Assembly: GCF_000155615.1 (NCBI RefSeq)
Contig: NZ_DS989915.1
Span: forward strand, 36,736 to 100,735
Direction: 5' to 3'
Length of the DNA stretch: 64,000 nucleotides
DNA from: Alcanivorax sp. DG881
GTDB taxonomy: Bacteria > Pseudomonadota > Gammaproteobacteria > Pseudomonadales > Alcanivoracaceae
Below, piece by piece: positions 25,450 through 34,290 of the stretch (position 1 is the first letter of the stretch; the number at the start of each line of letters is the position of its first letter). The position numbers and the translations under genes are program-made. Below the pieces are notes generated by a model, which saw only the letters and a program-made list of their open reading frames with translations, ran no database searches and was not told the origin of the DNA.

Positions 25450-26679
25450 ATGAGTGTTGAGATTATTCTCGGTGTCGTCATGTTCACTGCCATTGTGCTG
25501 GCGCTGGTGGCGGTGATTCTTGCTGCCCGTTCCCGTCTGGTGGCAACCGGTAACGTACACATCGATATTAACGACGATGCCGAAAAAGGCATTGATGCGC
25601 CCGCCGGCGGCAAGCTGTTGGGCACCCTGGCAGACCAGGGGATTTTCCTGTCTTCAGCCTGTGGTGGCGGCGGTACCTGTGCGCAGTGTCGCTGCCAGGT
25701 ACTCGACGGTGGGGGAGACATTCTTCCCACCGAAGAAGGCCACTTCACCAAAGGGCAGATTCGCGATGGCTGGCGCCTGAGTTGTCAGGTCAACGTGAAG
25801 CAGGACATGAAGATCCAGGTGCCGGAAGAATTCTTCGGCGTGAAGAAGTGGGAGTGCGAGGTTATTGCCAATAATAACGTTGCCACTTTCATTAAAGAGC
25901 TGACGCTGAAATTGCCGGAAGGCGAAAACGTGGATTTCCGCGCGGGTGGTTATGTGCAGCTGGAAGCGCCGCCGTTTGATGTGAAGTTTTCCGACTTTGA
26001 CATCGACGAGGAATACCGCGGTGACTGGGAACGTTTCAAATTCTTCGACTTGAACACCAAGAACAACGAAGAAGTGATTCGCGCCTATTCCATGGCCAAC
26101 TACCCGGAAGAGAAGGGCATCCTGAAGTTCAATATCCGTATCGCGACGCCGCCTCCCGGGTCCAAGGATATTCAGCCAGGGATCATGAGCTCCTACGTCT
26201 TCAACCTGAAACCGGGTGACAAGATCACCGTATTCGGACCCTTCGGTGAGTTTTTCGCCAAGAAAACCGATGCGGAAATGGTCTTCATCGGTGGTGGCGC
26301 GGGTATGGCGCCCATGCGTAGCCATATCTTTGATCAGCTCAAACGGTTGGATTCCAAGCGCAAGATCAGCTTCTGGTACGGTGCGCGGAGTGTGCGTGAG
26401 TGCTTCTACAATGAAGAGTACGATCTGCTCGCGGACGAGAACGATAACTTCGAGTGGCATCTGGCCCTGTCGGATCCGCAGCCCGAAGACAACTGGGACG
26501 GCCTTACCGGCTTTATCCATAACGTGTTGTTCGAACAGTACCTGAAGGACCATCCGGCCCCTGAGGACTGCGAGTACTACATGTGTGGTCCGCCGATGAT
26601 GAACGCCTCGGTAATCAAGATGCTCGAAGATCTTGGTGTGGAACCGGAAAATATCCTGCTGGATGACTTCGGCGGATAA
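25450..26679 (+). CDS. nqrF: Na+-NQR subunit F, NADH-oxidising flavoprotein
   Basis: 409 residues. An N-terminal helix anchors it to the membrane. A 2Fe-2S ferredoxin domain follows with ligands C71, C77, C80 and C112 ([11 protein letters not shown] and LSCQV), then an FAD domain (RAYSMANYP) and an NADH domain ([21 protein letters not shown]). It delivers electrons from NADH into the complex. A strong AGGGGAGAG ribosome-binding site precedes ATG 25450. A terminator follows, so apbE and nqrM may have their own transcript or be read through. Confidence 0.97.
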   Translation: MSVEIILGVVMFTAIVLALVAVILAARSRLVATGNVHIDINDDAEKGIDAPAGGKLLGTLADQGIFLSSACGGGGTCAQCRCQVLDGGGDILPTEEGHFTKGQIRDGWRLSCQVNVKQDMKIQVPEEFFGVKKWECEVIANNNVATFIKELTLKLPEGENVDFRAGGYVQLEAPPFDVKFSDFDIDEEYRGDWERFKFFDLNTKNNEEVIRAYSMANYPEEKGILKFNIRIATPPPGSKDIQPGIMSSYVFNLKPGDKITVFGPFGEFFAKKTDAEMVFIGGGAGMAPMRSHIFDQLKRLDSKRKISFWYGARSVRECFYNEEYDLLADENDNFEWHLALSDPQPEDNWDGLTGFIHNVLFEQYLKDHPAPEDCEYYMCGPPMMNASVIKMLEDLGVEPENILLDDFGG

Positions 26680-26684
26680 TTCCA

Positions 26685-26713
26685 GACGCCGGCCTTCGGG
26701 CCGGCGTTTCTTT
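26685..26713 (+). terminator. Rho-independent terminator after nqrF
   Basis: ACGCCGGCCTTCGGGCCGGCGT followed by TTCTTT; 9-bp GC-rich stem with a TTCG tetraloop. Confidence 0.85.
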
Positions 26714-26848
26714 AAGTTGAAAGTTCAAAGTTTAAAGTTGAAAAGGTAAGCGGTGATCTTGTGCATTTCCCTGCGAAATTGCTCGTCGCGGCTATAGCCG
26801 TGTCAGCGTGGTGCCTGGGCAACGCGCGTTTGAACTTTAACCTTTGAG
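26714..26848. repeat. Heptad-repeat inverted element, nqrF-apbE gap
   Basis: The left arm 26714-26741 is four 7-base units (AAGTTGA, AAGTTCA, AAGTTTA, AAGTTGA). The right arm 26829-26848 carries the same kind of unit inverted (TTTGAAC, TTTAACC, TTTGAG). About 87 bases of unrelated sequence lie between. Same type as 54590-54743. Confidence 0.8.
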
Positions 26849-26872
26849 CTCGCTCCTGCTAACCACCGGAAC

Positions 26873-27889
26873 ATGACAATGCCCCGCATTCTTCCTCTGC
26901 TGATTGTCTCCCTGGCGCTGCTGCTGACGGGCTGTGATGACAGCAAGAATCGCCTGTCTGTACTCAGTGGCCCCACCATGGGGACGACCTGGAGCGTCAA
27001 ATACACCGGTACCCCGGACGAAGGCGTGGAAGCGTTGAAGGGGGATATCGAAGCGGCGCTGGAGCAGGTGAACGCGGAGATGAGCACCTACCGCCCGGAT
27101 TCCTCCCTGAGCCGCTTCAACGACGCCGAGCCGGGGACCCTGATGAACCTTCCCGCGGATACCGTAAAGGTGCTGCTGGCCGCGTTCTCTCTGTCGGAAC
27201 AAACCGGTGGTGCCTATGACGTGACGGTGGGGCCGCTGGTTAACCTGTGGGGCTTCGGGCCGGACCCGGACCGGTTTGAGCCGCCAGAGGCCAGCGAAGT
27301 CGAGACAGCGAAGGAACGGGTTGGCTGGCAGAAACTGCTGCTCAGCGAGCAGCAACTGCTGCAGCCCGGCGGCGTCTATGTGGATCTGTCATCCATTGCG
27401 AAAGGCTTTGCAGTGGACAAGGTGGCGGCCTTACTGGATAGCCATGGTGTGAATAACTACCTGGTAGAGGTCGGCGGAGAACTGCTGGGCAAGGGCAGCA
27501 AGCCCTATAAACAGCCCTGGCGGGTTGCCGTAGAACGCCCGATTGCGGGTGTTCGCGAAGTGGAGCAGGTGGTAGACCTGAAGAATATGGCCGTGGCCAC
27601 CAGTGGCGATTACCGGAACTTCTTTGAGTCGGACGGCCGCTTGTATTCCCATACGATTGATCCCCGTACCGGTTACCCGGTGGAGCATCAGTTAGCCTCG
27701 GTGTCCGTTTTGCACAAAAGTGCCATGATGGCTGACGGTCTGGCCACCGCCATGACGGTGCTGGGCCCGGATGAAGGAATGGCTTTCGCCAAAGACCATG
27801 AACTGGCAGTCTTTTTTATTGTCAGAACCAATAAGGGCGTGGAAGAGTTATCAACTCCCGCCTTCGATGCAATTGTGGAGGGTAAGTAA
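26873..27889 (+). CDS. apbE: FAD:protein FMN transferase (ApbE lipoprotein)
   Basis: 338 residues. The signal with lipobox LLLTGC anchors it on the periplasmic side. Family motifs are GPTMGTTWSVKY, DSSLSRFN, VDLSSIAKGFAVDKVA and HTIDPRTGYPV. ApbE attaches FMN through a phosphoester to Thr in NqrB and NqrC, whose target threonines are visible in this same window (T229 and T226). ATG 26873 or 26879 are both possible starts. nqrM begins one base after its stop. Confidence 0.95.
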   Translation: MTMPRILPLLIVSLALLLTGCDDSKNRLSVLSGPTMGTTWSVKYTGTPDEGVEALKGDIEAALEQVNAEMSTYRPDSSLSRFNDAEPGTLMNLPADTVKVLLAAFSLSEQTGGAYDVTVGPLVNLWGFGPDPDRFEPPEASEVETAKERVGWQKLLLSEQQLLQPGGVYVDLSSIAKGFAVDKVAALLDSHGVNNYLVEVGGELLGKGSKPYKQPWRVAVERPIAGVREVEQVVDLKNMAVATSGDYRNFFESDGRLYSHTIDPRTGYPVEHQLASVSVLHKSAMMADGLATAMTVLGPDEGMAFAKDHELAVFFIVRTNKGVEELSTPAFDAIVEGK

Positions 27890-27890
27890 C

Positions 27891-28127
27891 ATGTTCATGA
27901 CCATTGTGGCAGCAGTAGTTTTCATTGGCCTGCTTTTCGCCGGCATGGCTGTGGGCGTGATCCTTTCCAACAAGCCGGTCAAAGGCTCCTGTGGTGGCCT
28001 GGCCTCACTGGGCATGAAACAGGACTGTGAAATCTGCGGCGGTAACGACGACGAATGTGAAGAAAATGCCCGCAAGGTGAACAGCGAAAAAGCGGCCACC
28101 CTGGGTAAAGACGTGATGAAGATGTAA
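27891..28127 (+). CDS. nqrM: Na+-NQR maturation factor NqrM
   Basis: 78 residues: one N-terminal membrane helix (TIVAAVVFIGLLFAGMAVGV) and a short tail with four cysteines C34, C46, C49 and C56 (CGGLASLGM, CEICGG, EC). NqrM (DUF539) is needed for inserting the iron centre of NqrD/NqrE. GGAGGG at 27876-27881, inside the apbE end, serves as ribosome-binding site, so it is coupled to apbE. Confidence 0.95.
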   Translation: MFMTIVAAVVFIGLLFAGMAVGVILSNKPVKGSCGGLASLGMKQDCEICGGNDDECEENARKVNSEKAATLGKDVMKM

Positions 28128-28138
28128 GCCCGCGCCCG

Positions 28139-28175
28139 GCCACAAGAAGCCCGCCCCGTGTGGGCTTTTTTGTGC
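28139..28175 (+). terminator. Terminator after nqrM
   Basis: AAGCCCGCCCCGTGTGGGCTTTTTTG: GCCC/GGGC stem with flanking A and T runs extending the pairing (CACAA...TTGTG); could work in both directions. Confidence 0.8.
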
Positions 28176-28187
28176 CTGAACGACCCG

Positions 28188-28313
28188 TTGGAGCGTCGCT
28201 GGCGGCGGGATAACAGCAGTCGCGAGTTTCGAAAAGCAAAATCTCAAAGAGCGGAAGTGTCGGGTTTTCGCGACTCGAAACTCGCTTCTCGAAACGGTTT
28301 TATGGCGACGCTC
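28188..28313. repeat. REP-flanked heptad element, nqrM to GNAT-C39 gap
   Basis: GAGCGTCGC (28191-28199) and GCGACGCTC (28305-28313) are a perfect inverted pair inside REP-like sequence. Between them are heptads on the left (GTCGCGA, GTTTCGA, AAAGCAA from 28219) and inverted heptads on the right (28263-28295; on the other strand GTTTCGA, GAAGCGA, GTTTCGA, GTCGCGA). Same composite plan as 32802-32968. Confidence 0.7.
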
Positions 28314-28326
28314 AGCAAGGCGTTAC

Positions 28327-29451
28327 TCACGGGCGGCTCAATATCACCGCCGTGCGCAGCTTTGCCTGCCCGTATTGTCGCATCTGATCAAATTTTTCCC
28401 GTGTGATGGGCACATGCTGGCAGTCCATAGGTACCTGGTCTTCACCGGGGTCCGGGTCATGAATGTAGAAGCATTCTTCGTCGCTGCCGCTGATGGCGAC
28501 CCAGTGTGGAGCCTTGCGGCCATCCAGCCGCCAGGTGCTGATCAGCACCAGTACGATGCTGCCGGCGATAATGGCCTTGTCCACCTCATTGGCGCCAAAA
28601 TCTTCGTAGTGGACAGGGATTCCTTGCCGCGCGCATTCGCTGACAAAGTGATCGTGCACAGTGGTAATTACCGTTTTTTTATCGCTATCACGCACTGAAT
28701 CCACAAACAGGGGTCCGGTCTGGTTACACCAGACGCGGGCGTTGAGGCCTCGTTGCCGGGCGGCCAGCGCCAGCCCCAGCGGATGGCAGCCGCCATGGCC
28801 TGCGGTCATGAAAATGGTGGTGGCTTCGCGCCACAGCAACAGTTCCTCTGTGGTCGTGGGCGTTTGCTGTTTCAGCGCGGCCAGGGCCATCAGCAGGCAG
28901 GCGGGGCCACAGGTGAACGGGGTGGTCTGCTGGACCCAGGGCAAATGTTGAGGAGCAGGGTTGCCGCGTTGATTGGCGGGCGGGTTGCCGGGCTGATAGT
29001 GCAGCCGCTTTTGGTAACGCAGGGCGTCTTCGTGATCCTCGTAATAGTCCGCCGTCTGGGCAAACAGGCGGTAGCCCATGCGTTCATACAGCGCGATGGC
29101 CGCGGCGTTATCCCTGCGCACTTCCAGTCGCAGGAACAGACGCCGCTGCTGGTGCGCATAGTCTTCGGCGGCTTCCAGTAAATGCTCGCCGAGTTTTTTG
29201 CCCCGTTGTTGAGGATCCACTGCGATGGAGTAAAGCCGGGCAAGACGCGTACCGGGCTGCAACAACACCAGCGCATAGCCAGCCAGTTGCTGTTGTTCAT
29301 CCAGCGCAACGATGAGGCCAGTATGCTGACGTTTAAGCCATTTACGGAAACTGCGACGGGACAGTCGATCGGATGAAAAGCAACGCTGTTCCAGCGCAGT
29401 GAGTGCATCCAGATCGTCGGGAAGAGCAGGGCGGAGGGAGAAAGCGCACAT
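28327..29451 (-). CDS. GNAT acetyltransferase / C39-like peptidase fusion
   Basis: 374 residues in two domains. Residues 1-150 are a RimI-like GNAT (LYSIAVDPQQRGKKLGEHLL, then NAAAIALYERMGY). After a linker, residues 170-370 are a C39-like papain-fold domain with Cys in TTPFTCGPACLLMALAAL and His in APHWVAISGSDEE, then an Asp-rich end (IHDPDPGED). This fusion is a known database architecture and is often found next to an ATP-grasp (RimK-like) gene, which is not present here. A peptide-modification or processing role is inference. ATG 29451 has AGGA upstream; the frame extends 19 codons further without support. Confidence 0.85.
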   Translation of the reverse strand: MCAFSLRPALPDDLDALTALEQRCFSSDRLSRRSFRKWLKRQHTGLIVALDEQQQLAGYALVLLQPGTRLARLYSIAVDPQQRGKKLGEHLLEAAEDYAHQQRRLFLRLEVRRDNAAAIALYERMGYRLFAQTADYYEDHEDALRYQKRLHYQPGNPPANQRGNPAPQHLPWVQQTTPFTCGPACLLMALAALKQQTPTTTEELLLWREATTIFMTAGHGGCHPLGLALAARQRGLNARVWCNQTGPLFVDSVRDSDKKTVITTVHDHFVSECARQGIPVHYEDFGANEVDKAIIAGSIVLVLISTWRLDGRKAPHWVAISGSDEECFYIHDPDPGEDQVPMDCQHVPITREKFDQMRQYGQAKLRTAVILSRP

Positions 29452-29581
29452 AATCCTGTGTCCTTGAGAGCGTTCAGAATAAGGCAGTGCGTATTGCCCC
29501 GCCAGCATTATTCATACGCCGGGCGGTGGTGGCGTGGCGGTCAGCGCGGCATACTGACTACAACCAACAGGGAGGGTATCG

Positions 29582-30751
29582 ATGCACAAGCAGGATCCGG
29601 TGAGAGGATTGATATTGTCCGGCGGCGGGGCGCGGGGCGCCTACCAGGTCGGTGTCCTGGCGGCGATTGCGGAGATGGTGCCGCGCGGCGCTCCCAACCC
29701 GTTCCCGATTATCTGCGGCACCTCGGCGGGGGCGATCAATGCGGCGGCGCTGTCAGCCAATGCGGGCAACTACCGGGCTGCGGTGCGAGGGCTGGAACGG
29801 GTCTGGTCGAACATTACCGCTGAGCAGGTCTACCGTACGGACCTGTACGCCTGCCTGCGTGGCGTGATGCGCTGGTTTTTCTCCGGCGTGGCCACGGGCA
29901 AAACCCCGGAGCGCAGCTCCCTTCTTGATAACACGCCACTGCAGCGGTTGCTGTCGCTGGTGATTAATTTTCGCCGTATCCAGGAGAGTCTGGATCAGGG
30001 GCACCTGCGGGCATTGGCGATTACGGCCTCTGCCTATGCCAGTGGCGAGTCGGTGAGCTTTTTTCAGGGCGCAGATGAACTGCCCGAATGGATCCGGGCG
30101 CGCCGCAAGGGCAAGCGTTCGCGCATTGGCGTGGAGCATTTATTGGGATCCGCGGCGATTCCTATCCTGTTCCCCGCCAGCAATGTGGATGGTGCCTACT
30201 ACGGCGATGGGGCACTGCGTCAGCTGGCACCGTTGAGCCCGGCCCTGCATCTGGGCGCCACGCGCTTACTGGTGATTGGTGTCTCCGGCAACGTCAGTGC
30301 CGGGCATCAGCGTCGGCTCAGCGGCTATCCTTCCATGGCACAGGTGTTGGGGCATGTTTTGAACAGTGTATTCGTGGATACGCTGGAAGGGGATGTGGAG
30401 CGGCTTGAGCGAATCAATCACACCCTGTCTGCTCTGGGCGAGCGCACCCGCAGAAAGCACGGTATCAAGCTGCGAGAAGTGGATGTGCTGAAAATTTACC
30501 CCTCGCGGCCCATTGATGAAATCGCGGCGGAGCATATCCGTGAATTGCCCCGCACCTTGCGATTCTTCCTGCGCAGCTCCGGGGCGACCCGTTCCCCCGG
30601 GGCCAGTGCCATGAGTTATCTGCTGTTTGAGCCCGGCTTCACCAATGCCTTGATCGAGATGGGGCGCAAGGACGCCATGGCCCGTAAAGAAGAGATCATG
30701 GCGTTTCTTAACGATCAGCCGTTAATGGAGGCGGCTTCCGAAGAGCCGTAA
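29582..30751 (+). CDS. Patatin-like phospholipase
   Basis: 389 residues with the patatin core: oxyanion loop SGGGARGAYQ (residues 13-22), nucleophile S48 in GTSAG and the catalytic Asp209 in GDGA. Enzymes of this family hydrolyse phospholipids or acyl esters with a Ser-Asp dyad. No signal peptide, so cytoplasmic or membrane-associated. GGGAGG upstream of ATG 29582. Its last 37 bases overlap the convergent GDPD gene. Confidence 0.9.
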   Translation: MHKQDPVRGLILSGGGARGAYQVGVLAAIAEMVPRGAPNPFPIICGTSAGAINAAALSANAGNYRAAVRGLERVWSNITAEQVYRTDLYACLRGVMRWFFSGVATGKTPERSSLLDNTPLQRLLSLVINFRRIQESLDQGHLRALAITASAYASGESVSFFQGADELPEWIRARRKGKRSRIGVEHLLGSAAIPILFPASNVDGAYYGDGALRQLAPLSPALHLGATRLLVIGVSGNVSAGHQRRLSGYPSMAQVLGHVLNSVFVDTLEGDVERLERINHTLSALGERTRRKHGIKLREVDVLKIYPSRPIDEIAAEHIRELPRTLRFFLRSSGATRSPGASAMSYLLFEPGFTNALIEMGRKDAMARKEEIMAFLNDQPLMEAASEEP

Positions 30752-31518
30752 CGGTGTTTGCGGCGGAAGTGGCTGACAAAGCTGGTGGGGAAGTCAGTGA
30801 TGATGCTGTGCACTTTCAGTTTGGCCAGCCGTTCGGCTTCGGTCAGGTCGTTCACCGTCCACACGGACACTTTCAAGCTCCGTCGTTTGGCCCGGCGCAT
30901 CAACGCCGGGCCTACCAGCGAGTAATGTGCGATCACCCAGCTGCAGCCCAGCCCTTTGGCGCGGCGAGTGGGTTGCAGGTAACGATGCTGGCACACGTAA
31001 CCCCGTTCGATATCCGGGGCCATGGTGCCGATCATGCGTAGAAAGCCGGTGTGGCTGGACGTGATCACCACCCGTGATTGCAGCTGCTGATCATGGATCA
31101 TGTGCGTGAGGTGATGAGCCAGCTGGTGGAGGACGGTACGGTCTGCCCCTTTCACCTCGAACTGAAAACGCATATCCGGGCCGCAGAGTTCAACCACTTC
31201 CTGCAGTGAGGGAATGCCGGTGGGGCTGTGCCAGCCGGGGGTATTGCGGCGGGCATCCATCACGCCAAGCTGGGCACGGGTGTACTGGCGTACATTGCCA
31301 CGGACACCGGTGGTGCGGGTTACGTCGCTGTCGTGCAGCACGATCAATTGGCCATCGGAAGATAGCCGCACGTCCAGCTCCATTTCTGTCACACCGGCTT
31401 CTATTGCCACTTGAAAGCTGGCCAAGGTGTTTTCTGGCGCTTCGCCGCGGGCGCCACGGTGGCCTACCAGAGCAGGGTAAGCAGAAGGGTTCGTCAGGTC
31501 GGTCATTGGCAGTGTCAT
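30715..31518 (-). CDS. Glycerophosphodiester phosphodiesterase
   Basis: 267 residues. The GDPD signature is complete: GHRGARGEAPENTLASF, EMELDVRLSSDGQLIVLHD, and the C-terminal VWTVNDLTEAERLAKL with IITDFP. It hydrolyses glycerophosphodiesters to glycerol-3-phosphate and an alcohol; no signal peptide is evident, so the cytoplasmic UgpQ type is likely. ATG 31518 or 31506 could be the start; I used 31518. It converges on and overlaps the patatin gene, another lipid-breakdown enzyme. Confidence 0.9.
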   Translation of the reverse strand: MTLPMTDLTNPSAYPALVGHRGARGEAPENTLASFQVAIEAGVTEMELDVRLSSDGQLIVLHDSDVTRTTGVRGNVRQYTRAQLGVMDARRNTPGWHSPTGIPSLQEVVELCGPDMRFQFEVKGADRTVLHQLAHHLTHMIHDQQLQSRVVITSSHTGFLRMIGTMAPDIERGYVCQHRYLQPTRRAKGLGCSWVIAHYSLVGPALMRRAKRRSLKVSVWTVNDLTEAERLAKLKVHSIITDFPTSFVSHFRRKHRYGSSEAASING

Positions 31519-31591
31519 AGCGCAATTCTTTGCGAGAAAGATGACAGCGCTGTGACCTGGACACAAGAGGCAGTGTTGTCATTTTTGTGAC

Positions 31592-31614
31592 TTGAAACTG
31601 TTTTATTGTTTCAA
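31592..31614. promoter_or_regulatory. Inverted repeat between divergent GDPD and sulfotransferase genes
   Basis: TTGAAAC (31592-31598), 9 bases, GTTTCAA (31608-31614). A perfect 7-bp dyad with centre spacing of about 16 bases in the middle of a 120-base divergent promoter region; an operator candidate. Confidence 0.4.
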
Positions 31615-31638
31615 CGTTTCTTCCCTTCGAGCCTGATC

Positions 31639-32808
31639 ATGCCAACGCTGTTGAAACGTTATACCGCACTGTTTGCCGCCAGCTGGTTCCCCGGTTACCA
31701 GGGCCAACTGCGCGGATTCTCGTTGCAGCGGCTGTTGGTAATGCTGCTGTTCTGGCCGGTATTCCTGCTGGTGCAGGGAGTCAATGGCATCGGCCTGGGG
31801 CTGGATTATTTGCTGTTTCCTGATTTTCGTCGCGTCCAGGTGCGTGAGCCGCTTTTTGTGGTAGGCGTGCCCCGCAGCGGTACCACCTTCCTGCACCGAC
31901 TGCTGGCCATGGATGAACGCTTTACCACCACGGCCCTATGGGAGCTGCTGTTTGCCCCCTCGATTACTCAGCGCTATTTCTGGACCGGCGTCGCTCACCT
32001 GGACAAAGTGATCGGCCGCCCAGGGGCGCGGCTTTTGTTTTGGGCGGAAAGGCGTTTGTTGGGCGGGCTGGACGGGGTGCACAAGACCGGGCTGCTGGAT
32101 CCGGAAGAGGATTATCTGGGATTGATCCCGGTGTGGGGCTGCTTTCTGCTGGTGCTTGCGGTGCCTGTTCCTGCCCTGTGGCAACTGACGTTTCTGGACC
32201 GCGATGGCCGCCCGGAAGAAAAGCAGCGATTGATGCGCGCTTACCGTCGTTTTATTCAGCGCCACCTTTACTTCCACGGCCCGGAAAAAAACCTGCTATC
32301 GAAGAACCCATCGTTTACCCCGTGGATGGAAACCCTGGCCGACGCCTTTCCGGATGCCCGTTTTATCGGCTGCCTGCGCAGCCCCTCTGCAGCGGTGCCA
32401 TCGCAGGTGAATTCCATCCTTATAGGAGCGCGCCTGTTCGATGGCCGTGACACCACCGGCTACTGGCGTGAAGGGTTTCTGGCAATGCTGGAATACTACT
32501 ATCGTCACCTGCTGGAGGTGGTAAATCAGATGCCGGAACAGCGCCAGGCGCTGTCGGTGATGGAAACTCTGGCATCTGCTCCTGGCGAGACCGTACAGGG
32601 TTTTTACCAGCGGTTTGGTTGGCAGCCCGACACGCAATTTTGCGAGCGTCTGCAGGAGCAGGATCGCAAGGCCAAACAGTACCGCAGCGGCCATCATTAC
32701 AGTTCGGACGAACTGGGCATCAGTCCCCATGAGCTGGTTGATGTCTTCGGCTGGGTCTATGAACGTTTTGGATACCCGCTCCCCAACACTGATGAAAAAC
32801 CGCTGTAG
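31639..32808 (+). CDS. PAPS-dependent sulfotransferase family protein
   Basis: 389 residues. The 5'-phosphosulfate loop reads FVVGVPRSGTTFLHRLL, and a second motif (ARFIGCLRSPSAAVPS) matches the 3'-phosphate-binding region. A hydrophobic N-terminal stretch (LLVMLLFWPVFLLVQGVNGI) suggests membrane association. Proteins of this group (sulfotransferase family 3-like) act on lipids or glycans; the acceptor is unknown. ATG 31639 is preferred to an upstream TTG. Its stop codon and last codon lie inside a REP palindrome, so the exact C-terminus may be set by repeat insertion. Confidence 0.82.
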   Translation: MPTLLKRYTALFAASWFPGYQGQLRGFSLQRLLVMLLFWPVFLLVQGVNGIGLGLDYLLFPDFRRVQVREPLFVVGVPRSGTTFLHRLLAMDERFTTTALWELLFAPSITQRYFWTGVAHLDKVIGRPGARLLFWAERRLLGGLDGVHKTGLLDPEEDYLGLIPVWGCFLLVLAVPVPALWQLTFLDRDGRPEEKQRLMRAYRRFIQRHLYFHGPEKNLLSKNPSFTPWMETLADAFPDARFIGCLRSPSAAVPSQVNSILIGARLFDGRDTTGYWREGFLAMLEYYYRHLLEVVNQMPEQRQALSVMETLASAPGETVQGFYQRFGWQPDTQFCERLQEQDRKAKQYRSGHHYSSDELGISPHELVDVFGWVYERFGYPLPNTDEKPL

Positions 32809-32968
32809 GAGCGCCGCTTGAGGCGCGAACCAAAATAGTTTCGAGTTGCTAGAAGCGAGTTTCGAAAAGCAAAAATCCATTCGCGGGTTTCGATTTTCGT
32901 TACACGCTTCTCGTGACTCGCAGCTGATGAGGCAAGCAGATTCGCGCCTCAAGCGGCGCTCCTACAGC
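32802..32968. repeat. REP-heptad-REP composite element
   Basis: The 28 bases at 32802-32829 (starting GCTGTAGGAGCGCCGC) and at 32941-32968 are a perfect inverted repeat of REP type. Inside are period-7 units on the left (AGTTTCG, AGTTGCT, AGAAGCG, AGTTTCG; 32837-32864) and inverted units on the right (32885-32924). The left arm contains the stop codon of the sulfotransferase gene. This and a third REP fill the 303-base gap to 33111. Confidence 0.85.
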
Positions 32969-32990
32969 GTCGTTGTAGATGTCACGGAAT

Positions 32991-33018
32991 CGCGCGGCCA
33001 GCGACGCTCTTACAGCGA
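32991..33018. repeat. Third, degenerate REP copy
   Basis: GCGCGGCCAGCGACGCTCTTACAGCG lies just after the composite element (here cited in part: CAGCGACGCTCTTACAGCG). It matches inverted the REP sequence flanking the element at 28188 (GGAGCGTCGCTGGC). Confidence 0.55.
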
Positions 33019-33111
33019 GTTAGGGCTTCGTTACATCTTGTCGCAATTACACCGTCATGGCGTGACGCTCCTGTCACATTATCGACATGAGCGGCCCGGA
33101 TACTGCCGGCC

Positions 33112-34290
33112 ATGGATACCAAAGAGCTACGCATACTGTTTGTGGTGGATGCGATCAAGGGGCGGAATGGCGTCGGCGCCTACTTCCAGGACCTGGCCTC
33201 GCATCTGAAAGATCAGGTGGCGCAAGTGGAACTGGTGCAGCCCTGCATGCAGGATCCTCATCCTTGCCAGGGTGCGTCCATACCGATTCCCGGCGACCCC
33301 ACCCAGCGGCTGTTCTTTCCCAAAGTGCGTGAACTCAGCGCGCTGGTCTGGGAAATGAAACCGGATGTGATCGTGATTCCGGGGCCCGGTATTTTCTCCA
33401 TGATCGGCTACTGGATCGCCAAGAAATGGGGGATTCCGGTGTGCGTTACTTTCCAGACGGATTACAACCGCCTGGTGGAGCTGTATTGGGGAAAACGGCT
33501 GGCGCGGCTGGCTGGCGGCTTTCTCAACTGGGTGAACCGCACCCTGTTTCAGGGCAGCGAAACCGCCGCTACCATCTGCGAATCGATGATCGCCCAGGCC
33601 CGGGCAGCGGGGGCGCGCAATCCGCAGCTGGTGGGCACACCGTTGGCCCGCGAGTTCGTGCATACGCCAGTGGTCGAGCTGGACAATACCGTGCAGCGGG
33701 TCTGTTATGTGGGCCGGCTGGCGGCGGAAAAGAACATTGAATCCTTCCTCGCGCTGGCGTCCCGTCGCCCGGATTTGCAGTTTGAAATTGCCGGCGACGG
33801 CCCGCTACGCGGCAAGGTGGAAAAAGCCTGCGGTGAGCAGGGTAACCTGCATTTCCACGGCTGGTGTACCCGAGAGCAAGTAGTCAGCATGCTGGATCGC
33901 TGTCAGGTGCTGGTGTTGCCCTCATCGGTGGAAGCCTTTGGTACGGTAGCGCTGGAAGCCATGGCGCGGGAGCGGTTGGTGATTACCACGCCGGCCTGCG
34001 GCATCAATGAATGGCCGGCATTGGCCAGCGGCCTGTGGATAATGGACGAAGGGGAAAGCTTGTTCGATACCCTTGAACGCCTGCAATCACTCAGCCCGGT
34101 AACCCGCTCGCTTAAGGCCGGCCAGGCCCGCCAGGCCGCATTATCCATGAACGACCATGCGGTGACGCAGTGGACGGCGGTGCTGGCCCACTGTGCCACG
34201 CTGGCACCCAACCCAAACCCGGCGCTGCCTTCTCCCACCCTGGCATTGCTGCGCCGCCTGAGTAGCAGTTACATCCGCAATGCGCTCTGA
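33112..34290 (+). CDS. GT4-family glycosyltransferase
   Basis: 392 residues, GT-B fold. The N-terminal domain starts RILFVVDAIKGRNGVGAYFQDLA. The C-terminal nucleotide-sugar domain has YVGRLAAEKNIESFLALA, IAGDGPLRGKVE and the E-x7-E motif in SSVEAFGTVALEAMA. A cytoplasmic enzyme that transfers a sugar to a lipid or glycan; the acceptor is unknown. Similar to glycolipid glycosyltransferases in general pattern. It overlaps the deacetylase gene by 11 bases, so both act together in all likelihood. Confidence 0.88.
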   Translation: MDTKELRILFVVDAIKGRNGVGAYFQDLASHLKDQVAQVELVQPCMQDPHPCQGASIPIPGDPTQRLFFPKVRELSALVWEMKPDVIVIPGPGIFSMIGYWIAKKWGIPVCVTFQTDYNRLVELYWGKRLARLAGGFLNWVNRTLFQGSETAATICESMIAQARAAGARNPQLVGTPLAREFVHTPVVELDNTVQRVCYVGRLAAEKNIESFLALASRRPDLQFEIAGDGPLRGKVEKACGEQGNLHFHGWCTREQVVSMLDRCQVLVLPSSVEAFGTVALEAMARERLVITTPACGINEWPALASGLWIMDEGESLFDTLERLQSLSPVTRSLKAGQARQAALSMNDHAVTQWTAVLAHCATLAPNPNPALPSPTLALLRRLSSSYIRNAL

